Shown: positions 10,615 through 24,700 of the stretch, one piece after another
Position numbering within the stretch: position 1 is the first letter of the stretch
Layout of the letters: each line of letters starts with the position of its first letter
Source: Nymphaea colorata
Lineage: Eukaryota > Streptophyta > Magnoliopsida > Nymphaeales > Nymphaeaceae
NCBI RefSeq assembly: GCF_008831285.2
Contig: NC_045145.1
Location: forward strand, 1,550,001 to 1,614,000
DNA: 64,000 bases
Direction: 5' to 3'
The notes under the pieces: model-generated
Told to the model about the DNA's origin: nothing
Database searches by the model: none
The model's input: the letters and a program-made list of their open reading frames with translations, nothing else
Translations under genes and position numbers: made by a program

Positions 10615-13600
10615 GAGAATGAACAAGATTCAAGTGGTTAATTTGCTCCCCTATATTTAATCTAATCTGTTTCACTTGTTATTACATGTGTACTGAACGA
10701 ACGGTTTAAATGATTGAAATCACAAGTTCTTATGGATACAAGTGGGATCTATGCTTTTGTTTGATCCCTTTTACTTAATTCAATGAGTTTAACTTGTTAT
10801 ATTTATAGTGAATGACCTAAGGTATTGAAATCACAAGTTCGTATCAGTACGAGTGGTATTTAAGTGATTCATTTGATCACACACATTTGATTGAATGTAC
10901 TTAACTTGTTGTTGCATCTATATTGAATGATTTAGTGGATTGAAATCTCAAGTTTGTATGAAAACAAATAAGATTCAAGTCGTTCATTTGCGCACTTATA
11001 GTGTATATAATGCGTTTCACTTGCTATTACATCTATAATGACTAACTTAAATGATTTAAATCACAAGTTCATATGGATACAAATGGGGTTTATGCTATAG
11101 TTTGATCCCTTGTAGTTTCACCCGTATTGATACAAACATATGATTTCATTCCCTTAGATCCTTGCTATTGTTGTTACATTTATAGAGAACTTTCTAAGGG
11201 ATTTAAAGCACAAGTTCGTCTAAATACGAGTGGAATGTAAGCGATTCATTTGATCAAGTTATGCATATTCAATTAAATATGTGTGATCGAATGAATCACT
11301 TAAATCCCACCTCTGCTGATGCGTACTTGTGAATTCAATCCCTTGGATCGTTCACAATATACATCAGATTTATGTCCATATGAATTGGTGATTTCAATTA
11401 CTTAAATCATTCCTTATACATATCATGACAAGTAAAACACATTAGATTAACCATAAAAGATCAAATGAACAACTTCAATTTCATTCATTTTCATGGAAAC
11501 TTGTGATTTATTCATGTAACTACAACTTCAACTCATTGGATTATCTACAAGAGATCAAAGTAATGCATGGATCTCATTTGCATCCATTTGAACTTGTGAT
11601 TTCAATCAACAAAATCAATCATTGTACATGTAATAACAAGTGAAACGCATTAAGGTAATGATAAGCGATCAAACGAACGACTTGAATCTCATTTTTTTTC
11701 ATATAAACTTTTAGTTTCAGCCATTTAAATCATTCATTATAGATGTAATAACTAGCGAAACATATCATATTAACTAAAATACAACAAGTAAGTCACTTAA
11801 ATGTCATTTATGGTCATTCAAGCTTGTGATTTCAATCCACTAAATCATTCAACATGCATGTTTAAGCACATTCATGTGTTAGTTTGTGATTCATGTCATT
11901 CAATTGATCGCTAATGTGTTTCACCGTTTATTACTTTTATAAATAACGTTTAAATGATTGAAATCACACAAGTTCATATAGTTAAAAATGGGATCTATGC
12001 ATTAGTTTCATCCCTAATAGTTAATCGAAAGAATTCAATTTGTCGTTACATCTATAGTACGCGATATAAGCGATTGAAATCAGTTGTTTGTATAAACATT
12101 AGTCGAATTTAAGTGAGTCATTTGATCACGCATATTTAATTGAATGTTTTTAACTTATTAATACATCCATTTTGAATGATTCATTTGATCGAAATCACAA
12201 GTTTGTGTGAGAATGAACAAGATTCAAGTGGTTAATTTGCTCCCATATATTTAATCTAATCTGTTTCACTTGTTATTACATGTGTAATGAACGGTTTAAA
12301 TGATTGAAATCACAAGTTCTTATGGATACAAGTGGTATCTATGCTTTTGTTTGATCCCTTTTACTTAATTCAATGAGTTTAACTTGTAATATTTTTAGTG
12401 AATGACCTAAGGTATTGAAATCACAAGTTCGTATCAGTACGAGTGGTATTTAAGTGATTCATTTGATCACACACATTTGATTGAATGTACTTAACTTGTT
12501 GTTGCATCTATATTGAATGATTTAGTTGATTGAAATCTCAAGTTTGTATGAAAACAAATAAGATTCAAGTCGTTCATTTGCGCGCTTATAGTGTATCTAA
12601 TGCGTTTCACTTGTTATTACATCTATAATGACTAACTTAAATGAACTAAATCACAAGTTCATATGGATACAAATGGGGTTTAGGCTATAGTTTGATCCCT
12701 TGTAGTTTCACCCGTATTGATACAAACATGTGATTTCATTCCCTTAGATCCTTGCTATTGTTGTTACATTTATAGAGAACTTTCTAAGGGATTTAAAGCA
12801 CAAGTTCGTCTAAATACGAGTGGAATGTAAGCGATTCATTTGATCAAGTTAAGCATATTCAATTAAATATGTGTGATCGAATGAATCACTTAAATCCCAC
12901 CTCTGCTGATGCGTACTTGTGAATTCAATCCCTTGGATCATTCACAATATACATCAGATTTATGTCCATATGAATTGGTGATTTCAATTACTTAAATCAT
13001 TTCTTATACATATCATGACAAGTAAAACACATTAGATTAACCATAAAAGATCAAATGAACAACTTCAATTTCATTCATTTTCATGGAAACTTGTGATTTA
13101 TTCATGTAACTACAACTTCAACTCATTGGATTATCTACAAGAGATCAAAGTAATGCATGGATCTCATTTGCATCCATTTGAACTTGTGATTTCAATCAAC
13201 AAAATCAATTATTGTACATGTAATAATAAGTGAAACGCATTAAGGTAATGATAAGCGATCAAACGAACGACTTGAATCTCATTTTTTTTCATATAAACTT
13301 TTAGTTTCAGCCATTTAAATCATTCATTATAGATGTAATAACTAGCGAAACATATCATATTAACTAAAATACAACAAGTAAGTCACTTAAATGTCATTTA
13401 TGGTCATTCAAGCTTGTGATTTCAATCCACTAAATCATTCAACATGAATGTTTAAGCACATTCATGTGTTAGTTTGTGATTCAAGTCATTCAATTGATCG
13501 CTAATGTGTTTCACCGTTTATTACTTTTATAAATAACGTTTAAATGATTGAAATCACACAAGTTCATATAGTTAAAAATGGGATCTATGCATTAGTTTCA

Positions 13601-16600
13601 TCCCTAATAGTTAATCGAAAGAATTCAATTTGTCGTTACATCTATAGTACGCGATATAAGCGATTGAAATCAGTTGTTTGTATAAACATTAGTCGAATTT
13701 AAGTGAGTCATTTGATCACGCATATTTAATTGAATGTTTTTAACTTATTAATACATCCATTTTGAATGATTCATTTGATCGAAATCACAAGTTTGTGTGA
13801 GAATGAACAAGATTCAAGTGGTTAATTTGCTCCCATATATTTAATCTAATCTGTTTCACTTATTATTACATGTGTAATGAACGGTTTAAATGATTGAAAT
13901 CACAAGTTCTTATGTATACAAGTGGTATCTATGCTTTTGTTTGATCCCTTTTACTTAATTCAATGAGTTTAACTTGTAATATTTTTAGTGAATGACCTAA
14001 GGTATTGAAATCACAAGTTCGTATCAGTACGAGTGGTATTTAAGTGATTCATTTGATCACACACATTTGATTGAATGTACTTAACTTGTTGTTGCATCTA
14101 TATTGAATGATTTAGTTGATTGAAATCTCAAGTTTGTATGAAAACAAATAAGATTCAAGTCGTTCATTTGCGCGCTTATAGTGTATCTAATGCGTTTCAC
14201 TTGTTATTACATCTATAATGACTAACTTAAATGAATTAAATCACAAGTTCATATGGATACAAATGGGGTTTAGGCTATAGTTTGATCCCTTGTAGTTTCA
14301 CCCGTATTGATACAAACATGTGATTTCATTCCCTTAGATCCTTGCTATTGTTGTTACATTTATAGAGAACTTTCTAAGGGATTTAAAGCACAAGTTCGTC
14401 TAAATACGAGTGGAATGTAAGCGATTCATTTGATCAAGTTATGCATATTCAATTAAATATGTGTGATCGAATGAATCACTTAAATCCCACCTCTGCTGAT
14501 GCGTACTTGTGAATTCAATCCCTTGGATCATTCACAATATACATCAGATTTATGTCCATATGAATTGGTGATTTCAATTACTTAAATCATTTCTTATACA
14601 TATCATGACAAGTAAAACACATTAGATTAACCATAAAAGATCAAATGAACAACTTCAATTTCATTCATTTTCATGGAAACTTGTGATTTATTCATGTAAC
14701 TACAACTTCAACTCATTGGATTATCTACAAGAGATCAAAGTAATGCATGGATCTCATTTGCATCCATTTGAACTTGTGATTTCAATCAACAAAATCAATC
14801 ATTGTACATGTAATAACAAGTGAAACGCATTAAGGTAATGATAAGCGATCAAACGAACGACTTGAATCTCATTTTTTTTCATGTAAACTTTTAGTTTCAG
14901 CCATTTAAATCATTCATTATAGATGTAATAACTAGCGAAACATATCATATTAACTAAAATACAACAAGTAAGTCACTTAAATGTCATTTATGGTCATTCA
15001 AGCTTGTGATTTCAATCCACTAAATCATTCAACATGCATGTTTAAGCACATTCATGTGTTAGTTTGTGATTCATGTCATTCAATTGATCGCTAATGTGTT
15101 TCACCGTTTATTACTTTTATAAATAACGTTTAAATGATTGAAATCACACAAGTTCATATAGTTAAAAATGGGATCTATGCATTAGTTTCATCCCTAATAG
15201 TTAATCGAAAGAATTCAATTTGTCGTTACATCTATAGTACGCGATATAAGCGATTGAAATCAGTTGTTTGTATAAACATTAGTCGAATTTAAGTGAGTCA
15301 TTTGATCACGCATATTTAATTGAATGTTTTTAACTTATTAATACATCCATTTTGAATGATTCATTTGATCGAAATCACAAGTTTGTGTGAGAATGAACAA
15401 GATTCAAGTGGTTAATTTGCTCCCATATATTTAATCTAATCTGTTTCACTTGTTATTACATGTGTAATGAACGGTTTAAATGATTGAAATCACAAGTTCT
15501 TATGGATACAAGTGGTATCTATGCTTTTGTTTGATCCCTTTTACTTAATTCAATGAGTTTAACTTGTAATATTTTTAGTGAATGACCTAAGGTATTGAAA
15601 TCACAAGTTCGTATCAGTACGAGTGGTATTTAAGTGATTCATTTGATCACACACATTTGATTGAATGTACTTAACTTGTTGTTGCATCTATATTGAATGA
15701 TTTAGTTGATTGAAATCTCAAGTTTGTATGAAAACAAATAAGATTCAAGTCGTTCATTTGCGCGCTTATAGTGTATCTAATGCGTTTCACTTGTTATTAC
15801 ATCTATAATGACTAACTTAAATGAATTAAATCACAAGTTCATATGGATACAAATGGGGTTTAGGCTATAGTTTGATCCCTTGTAGTTTCACCCGTATTGA
15901 TACAAACATGTGATTTCATTCCCTTAGATCCTTGCTATTGTTGTTACATTTATAGAGAACTTTCTAAGGGATTTAAAGCACAAGTTCGTCTAAATACGAG
16001 TGGAATGTAAGCGATTCATTTGATCAAGTTATGCATATTCAATTAAATATGTGTGATCGAATGAATCACTTAAATCCCACCTCTGCTGATGCGTACTTGT
16101 GAATTCAATCCCTTGGATCATTCACAATATACATCAGATTTATGTCCATATGAATTGGTGATTTCAATTACTTAAATCATTTCTTATACATATCATGACA
16201 AGTAAAACACATTAGATTAACCATAAAAGATCAAATGAACAACTTCAATTTCATTCATTTTCATGGAAACTTGTGATTTATTCATGTAACTACAACTTCA
16301 ACTCATTGGATTATCTACAAGAGATCAAAGTAATGCATGGATCTCATTTGCATCCATTTGAACTTGTGATTTCAATCAACAAAATCAATCATTGTACATG
16401 TAATAACAAGTGAAACGCATTAAGGTAATGATAAGCGATCAAACGAACGACTTGAATCTCATTTTTTTTCATGTAAACTTTTAGTTTCAGCCATTTAAAT
16501 CATTCATTATAGATGTAATAACTAGCGAAACATATCATATTAACTAAAATACAACAAGTAAGTCACTTAAATGTCATTTATGGTCATTCAAGCTTGTGAT

Positions 16601-19600
16601 TTCAATCCACTAAATCATTCAACATGCATGTTTAAGCACATTCATGTGTTAGTTTGTGATTCATGTCATTCAATTGATCGCTAATGTGTTTCACCGTTTA
16701 TTACTTTTATAAATAACGTTTAAATGATTGAAATCACACAAGTTCATATAGTTAAAAATGGGATCTATGCATTAGTTTCATCCCTAATAGTTAATCGAAA
16801 GAATTCAATTTGTCGTTACATCTATAGTACGCGATATAAGCGATTGAAATCAGTTGTTTGTATAAACATTAGTCGAATTTAAGTGAGTCATTTGATCACG
16901 CATATTTAATTGAATGTTTTTAACTTATTAATACATCCATTTTGAATGATTCATTTGATCGAAATCACAAGTTTGTGTGAGAATGAACAAGATTCAAGTG
17001 GTTAATTTGCTCCCATATATTTAATCTAATCTGTTTCACTTGTTATTACATGTGTAATGAACGGTTTAAATGATTGAAATCACAAGTTCTTATGGATACA
17101 AGTGGTATCTATGCTTTTGTTTGATCCCTTTTACTTAATTCAATGAGTTTAACTTGTAATATTTTTAGTGAAGACCTAAGGTATTGAAATCACAAGTTCG
17201 TATCAGTACGAGTGGTATTTAAGTGATTCATTTGATCACACACATTTGATTGAATGTACTTAACTTGTTGTTGCATCTATATTGAATGATTTAGTTGATT
17301 GAAATCTCAAGTTTGTATGAAAACAAATAAGATTCAAGTCGTTCATTTGCGCGCTTATAGTGTATCTAATGCGTTTCACTTGTTATTACATCTATAATGA
17401 CTAACTTAAATGAATTAAATCACAAGTTCATATGGATACAAATGGGGTTTAGGCTATAGTTTGATCCCTTGTAGTTTCACCCGTATTGATACAAACATGT
17501 GATTTCATTCCCTTAGATCCTTGCTATTGTTGTTACATTTATAGAGAACTTTCTAAGGGATTTAAAGCACAAGTTCGTCTAAATACGAGTGGAATGTAAG
17601 CGATTCATTTGATCAAGTTATGCATATTCAATTAAATATGTGTGATCGAATGAATCACTTAAATCCCACCTCTGCTGATGCGTACTTGTGAATTCAATCC
17701 CTTGGATCATTCACAATATACATCAGATTTATGTCCATATGAATTGGTGATTTCAATTACTTAAATCATTTCTTATACATATCATGACAAGTAAAACACA
17801 TTAGATTAACCATAAAAGATCAAATGAACAACTTCAATTTCATTCATTTTCATGGAAACTTGTGATTTATTCATGTAACTACAACTTCAACTCATTGGAT
17901 TATCTACAAGAGATCAAAGTAATGCATGGATCTCATTTGCATCCATTTGAACTTGTGATTTCAATCAACAAAATCAATCATTGTACATGTAATAACAAGT
18001 GAAACGCATTAAGGTAATGATAAGCGATCAAACGAACGACTTGAATCTCATTTTTTTTCATATAAACTTTTAGTTTCAGCCATTTAAATCATTCATTATA
18101 GATGTAATAACTAGCGAAACATATCATATTAACTAAAATACAACAAGTAAGTCACTTAAATGTCATTTATGGTCATTCAAGCTTGTGATTTCAATCCACT
18201 AAATCATTCAACATGCATGTTTAAGCACATTCATGCGTTAGTTTGTGATTCAAGTCATTCAATTGATCGCTAATGTGTTTCAACGTTTATTACTTTTATA
18301 AAGAACGTTTAAATGATTGAAATCACACAAGTTCATATAGTTAAAAATGGGATCTATGCATTAGTTTCATCCCTAATAGTTAATCGAAAGAATTCAATTT
18401 GTCGTTACATCTATAGTACGCGATATAAGCGATTGAAATCAGTTGTTTGTATAAACATTAGTCGAATTTAAGTGAGTCATTTGATCACGCATATTTAATT
18501 GAATGTTTTTAACTTATTAATACATCCATTTTGAATGATTCATTTGATCGAAATCACAAGTTTGTGTGAGAATGAACAAGATTCAAGTGGTTAATTTGCT
18601 CCCTATATTTAATCTAATCTGTTTCACTTGTTATTACATGTGTAATGAACGGTTTAAATGATTGAAATCACAAGTTCTTATGATACAAGTGGTATCTATG
18701 CTTTTGTTTGATCCCTTTTACTTAATTCAATGAGTTTAACTTGTAATATTTTTAGTGAATGACCTAAGGTATTGAAATCACAAGTTCGTATCAGTACGAG
18801 TGGTATTTAAGTGATTCATTTGATACACACATTTGATTGAATGTACTTAACTTGTTGTTGCATCTATATTGAATGATTTAGTTGATTGAAATCTCAAGTT
18901 TGTATGAAAACAAATAAGATTCAAGTCGTTCATTTGCGCCTTATAGTGTATCTAATGCGTTTCACTTGTTATTACATCTATAATGACTAACTTAAATAAT
19001 TAAATTACAAGTTCATATGGATACAAATGGGGTTTATGCTATAGTTTGATCCCTTGTAGTTTCACCCGTATTGATACAAACATGTGATTTCATTCCCTTA
19101 GATCCTTGCTATTGTTGTTACATTTATATGAACTTTCTAAGGGATTTAAAGGACAAGTTCGTCTAAATACGAGTGGAATGTAAGCGATTCATTTGATCAA
19201 GTTATGCATATTCAATTAAATATGTGTGATCGAATGAATCACTTAAATCCCACCCTACTGATGCGTACTTGTGAATTCAATCCCTTGGATCATTCACAAT
19301 ATACATCAGATTTATGTCCGTATGAATTGGTGATTTCAATTACTTAAATCATTCCTTATACATATCATGACAAGTAAAACACATTAGATTAATCATAAAA
19401 GATCAAATGAACAACTTCAATTTCATTCATTTTCATGGAAACTTGTGATTTATTCATGTAACTACAAGTTCAACTCATTGGATTATCTACAAGAGATCAA
19501 AGTAATGCATAGATCTCATTTGCATCCATTTGAACTTGTGATTTCAATCAACAAAATCAATCATTGTACATGTAATAACAAGTGAAACGCATTAAGGTAA

Positions 19601-21318
19601 TGATAAGCGATCAAACGAACGACTTGAATCTCATTTTTTTATCATATAAACTTTTAGTTTCAACCATTTAAATCATTCATTATAGATGTAATAACTAGCG
19701 AAACATATCATATTAACTAAAATACAACAAGTAAGTCACTTAAATGTCATTTATGGTCATTCAAGCTTGTGATTTCAATCCACTAAATCATTCAACATGC
19801 ATGTTTAAGCACATTCATGCGTTAGTTTGTGATTCAAGTCATTCAATTGATCGCTAATGTGTTTCAACGTTTATTACTTTTATAAGAACGTTTAAATGAT
19901 TGAAATCACACAAGTTCATATAGTTAAAAATGGGATCTATGCATTAGTTACATCCCTAATAGTTAATCGAAAGAATTCAATTTGTCGTTACATCTATAGT
20001 ACGCGATATAAGCGATTGAAATCAGTTGTTTGTATAAACATTAGTCGAATTTAAGTGAGTCATTTGATCACGCATATTATTGAATGTTTTTAACTTATTA
20101 ATACATCCATTTGAATGATTCATTTGATCGAAATCACAAGTTTGTGTGAGAATGAACAAGATTCAAGTGGTTAATTGCTCCCCTATATTAATCTAATCTG
20201 TTTCACTTGTTATTACATGTGTAATGAACGGTTTAAATGATTGAAATCACAAGTTCTTATGGTACAAGTGGTATCTATGCTTTGTTTGATCCCTTTTACT
20301 TAATTCAAGAGTTTAACTTGTTATATTTATAGTGAATGACCTAAGGTATTGAAATCACAAGTTCGTATCAGTACGAGTGTATTTAAGTGATTCATTGATC
20401 ACACACATTGATTGAATGTACTTAACTTGTTGTTGCATCTATATTGAATGATTTAGTTGATTGAAATCTCAAGTTTGTATGAAAACAAATAAGATTCAAG
20501 TCGTTCATTTGCGCGCTTATAGTGTATCTAATGCGTTTCACTTGTTATTACATCTATAATGACTAACTTAAATGAATTAAATCACAAGTTCATATGGATA
20601 CAAATGGGGTTTAGGCTATAGTTTGATCCCTTGTAGTTTCACCCGTATTGATACAAACATATGATTTCATTCCCTTAGTCCTTGCTATTGTTGTTACATT
20701 ATAGAGAACTTTCTAAGGGATTTAAAGCACAAGTTCGTCTAAATACGAGTGGAATGTAAGCGATTCATTTGATCAAGTTATGCATATTCAATTAAATAGT
20801 GTGATCGAATGAATCACTTAAATCCCACCTCTGCTGATGCGTACTTGTGAATTCAATCCCTTGGATTCACAATATACATAGATTATGTCCATATGAATTG
20901 GTGATTTCAATTACTTAAATCATTTTATACTATCTGACAAGTAAACACATTAGTTAACCATAAAAGATCAAAGAACACTTCAATTTCATTCATTTTCATG
21001 GAACTTGTGATTATTCATGTAACTACAACTTCAACTCATTGGATTATCTACAGAGATCAAAGTAATGCATGGATCTCATTTGCATCATTTGAACTTGTGA
21101 TTTCAATCAAAAAATCAATCATTGTACATGTATAACAAGTGAAACGCATTAAGGTAATGATAAGCGATCAAACGAACGACTTGAATCTCATTTTTTTCAT
21201 ATAAACTTTTAGTTTCAGCATTTAAATCATTCATTATAGATGTAATAACTAGCGAAACATATCATATTAACTAAATACACAAGTAAGTCACTAATGTCAT
21301 TTATGGTCATTCAAGCTT

Positions 21319-21418
21319 NNNNNNNNNNNNNNNNNNNNNNNNNNNNNNNNNNNNNNNNNNNNNNNNNNNNNNNNNNNNNNNNNNNNNNNNNNNNNNNNNN
21401 NNNNNNNNNNNNNNNNNN
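21319..21418. other. Assembly gap of 100 N
   Basis: Exactly 100 N, the convention for a gap of unknown length. It separates the satellite from 3' flanking sequence of the first receptor kinase copy, so the true array length and its right boundary are unknown. Confidence 0.99.
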
Positions 21419-21722
21419 CAAAAATTTTAGAAAATTGAAAGGATTTATGTGAACTATGGCTATAGTGGTGTCCTTACTTACAACAAAGCACAAACTGCAA
21501 TAATTGACAAAGTTTCAAGCCTCTTTCACACAAGATTAGTCACTCAAATGCACAAGCATATTAAGCATATCTTTGTTAAATCCTATACGCAACTGTAATT
21601 GAGCAATGCATGTGAGAGCTCTCAATGAAAGCAATCAAACTACATTTCCTCTCCAACTATTTTAGCCAATGGCTGGTCACTCCCTGGAATTAAATCTCAT
21701 TGCATTTATGGATATATTTGAA

Positions 21723-24700
21723 TTATCCTTCCATCATTCTTGTTTTCTGTCGTATCATTCTCAGCACTACAACCACTTCCTTCATGTCCATTCTCTCATT
21801 CTGGTCATTTTCATCATAACCAGCGGCTCATTCATAGCAGCTGATCTTTCAGTTGGAGTAGTATTGCATTCATTAAAATGATGGCTGTCAATGACATCTG
21901 AAATTGCAATAGGAAATACTTCAGCCACAAATTACCTCAAACTAAAATCCCCATCAAACTGTTCATGAGTAGGCTTTCTTCCTGTAAACACCTCAAGGAG
22001 GAGAATTCCGTAGCTGTAGACATTGGCTTTCTCTGACACCTTTCCAGCCATCCCAAATTCTAATTCAACCACTCAACAATGTTAGACATAATTAGCAAGC
22101 AAAATATAATTAGCTCATGTATGACACAATTGCACTAATTGGTTTGGGCAAGAGGACTGAAAATTAATGGACTTAAGATCAATTGAACCTCCAATCCTGC
22201 CTTTCCCTTGTTGTATTCTCAAATATACATCTAAAAAAGAATACAAGATTATGATTTAGACCTAGATGTGGTTACCGTTGACCTATCTAAGGTTCTCTTA
22301 AATGGCTCCTAAATTGAGTGAATTATTCAGTAGTGCCATTGTTAGCCAGTCTTAAGCCATTAGGTAGAAAGGTGTTTATGATTAGGATTCTTTATAAAAG
22401 AAAGGAAAAAAGTTTATAACTTCTGTTAAAAGAAGAAGATCAATTGAAGATTCTTGTCTGTTGAGGACATGCAAACAACTAATGTGTACAGATCAGCGAA
22501 TGCATTGTCCATGTAAAATAGTTTATCAATGACCTTACATTATTGAGCTACAAACCACTTGTGCATGTCTTTATGTGTGAACTACCAAATCATGATGATT
22601 AGATAGATCATGGGTGTTTTCATATCAATTAATATATTTATTGATGATATATTGCAAACCACAGAAGAGTATAATTAGTTAAACCACATAATCCAGGAAC
22701 AAATTATATATATATCAGTGGCACCTGTTTGCTGATGACTCCATTTCTATTTTGTGACCCTAAAAAAACTGTCTCAATTCTAAAACGGTGCCAAAACATT
22801 GACTATCATCAATGCATTTTTTGCAATGCTTTAAACAATACAAAATTTAAAAAAAAAATGCTTAGTCAGCTGATTACAATATAAATAAGTAATGAATGAA
22901 TATATATATATATAGAGAGAGAGAGAGAAAGAGAGAGTCCACTAGGACTGGAAAACCCACCCACTCTCTCTTTGTCTCTCTTTATCTCACCTCATCACCT
23001 CTCCAGCCCCTCCCATGCAATCCCGCCTTCTCTTCCACTTTCTCTATGAGAGCATTATTAAAGAGAAAGAGAGTGTGTTCACACATGCACACACACACAC
23101 TTAAGAACTCAAAGCCAGGCCAGGTTGACTCAAGAAACGGTACAGGCAATTATACTCACTTTGAGAGACACAAAATTAATAAAAAGACCAAAAAATAAGA
23201 GATAGTACATAACTGGTGCAATGTATCCGGTGGTTCTGAGAGTCGTTGTAAGAGTAGAAGACTTCAGACCAACTAGAATCTTTGCAATGCCAAAATCGCT
23301 AACGTATGCTGTCATGCTCTCATCTAGCTCTCATCTAGAAGCACATTACTTGGCTTCAGATCAAAATGAACTATAGTCTCCGAGTAACCATGGTGAAGAT
23401 ATTCTAGAGCACAAGCCACATCAATCATAATATCCAATCTCTGAAAGAGATTCAAGTGATGGCCATTCAAATGTAGGTAGACTTCTAGGCGCCCAAGAGG
23501 CATGTATTGGAGAACTAAAGCCTTGAAATCTCTACTAGAGCAAGACGTAATGACTTTAACGAGGTTTCGGTGCCTGATTTAATGCATGACAGTGCACTCG
23601 ATATCAAAACTTTTAGATGCTCCTTCAAACAAGAAATTAAGGACCTTAACAGCAATTGTTGTTCCATCTGCTAGAATTCCTTTCTACACTGAGCCAAAGC
23701 TTCCACTCCCAAGACAGTTTGCATCACTGAAATTGCTCGTTGCATGCAATAGCTCTCTGTAGGAAATCACTGGGAGTGTAATTCCTCGTAACCTTTCAAT
23801 GTCATCATGATGCATCGACAACCCCATCTTTCTATAGCATGACATACCATTGAGTGTCCAAACAATGACCAAAAGTGCTGAGCCTCCACTTGAGTAAGCG
23901 GCAACGATTCTAGACGTGTTTTTCTTACTTTGACTCTCTGTTTTGTCTAAGCACAATGGGGCATGGAATTTGAGAGCTCCACACAGTGCATAGTTCCTTA
24001 GGAACAACTCGGCAGAAAGGTTTGCAACTTTCTACCACTTGGAATCCCTCCTTGCAATAGATTGAAGGACAAGTCCAAGACCTAGATGTGTTGAAGTTTC
24101 TCCAATGATTTTGGTATCTCACCGGAAAGATTGTTATGGGAAAGGTCAATAGTGTCAAGGTCTAGCATGTGATCAAGTTGTTCAGGAATGTGACCAACAA
24201 ATGTGTTATGAGAAAGATTTAAATACTCTAACATTTGGAGCTTTGATAATGATGCAGGCAACTCTTCACTCTGCTTGTTTGCAGAGATATCCATGTCGAT
24301 CATCATGGCAAAACTCCCGAGACCCAATCGCAGGTGACCAGTGAAGGAGTTGTCCTGCAAGTATAGCTCCAACAAGTCCTTCAACTCACAAAGACTAGGC
24401 GGTAGTGCGGATGACAAATTGTTTGAGCTTAGATCTAGTGCTTGCAAACTAGTGAAATTGTTGATAGAGATTGAAATTGACCCAATTAGCATGTTGTGTT
24501 CAATATAAAAAATAAACATGTGGACTAACAGGTAGATTGATAGTGGGAATGGGCCTTTTAATGCATTGTTATCAAGAGAAAGCATCTGTAAGCTGTGCAT
24601 ATGTCCTATGTTTGGTGGAATGATCCCTTTTATTTTGTTGAACTCAAACCTAGGGCAATTAACTTGGTCAAGTTGGCTAGGGCTAATGGCATAGTACCTT

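Larger units (their letters stand above)
7300..21318. repeat. Satellite array, about 8.8 units of ~1.59 kb, composed of ~115-bp monomers
   Basis: Using GAGAATGAACAAG as an anchor, units begin at 7301, 8891, 10615, 12209, 13799, 15389, 16979, 18568 and 20148. The lengths are 1590, 1724, 1594, 1590, 1590, 1590, 1589 and 1580, followed by a partial unit that runs into the N gap. No coding potential is present. Inside each unit the motif ATTGAAATCACAAGTTC recurs about every 111-116 bases in direct orientation, and its reverse complement (GAACTTGTGATTTCAAT) recurs in a second block. The unit is therefore a higher-order repeat with strand-switched blocks. Units 12209-16978 are almost identical; outer ones diverge. 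The right end holds many single-base losses, probably assembly error. Such arrays usually form heterochromatin; a centromeric or subtelomeric place cannot be decided from sequence. Confidence 0.95.

Noticed and set aside
7300-21318. CRISPR-like repeated motif at regular spacing
   Set aside because: The spaced motif is part of diverged monomers, and the sequences between motifs are themselves repeated. This is plant satellite DNA, not spacers, and there are no cas genes.
7300-21318. Tandem genes in the array
   Set aside because: All frames are closed by frequent stops; no open frame of 60 codons exists through the array.
21311-21493. Open frame running across the N gap
   Set aside because: It exists only because unknown bases do not create stops.
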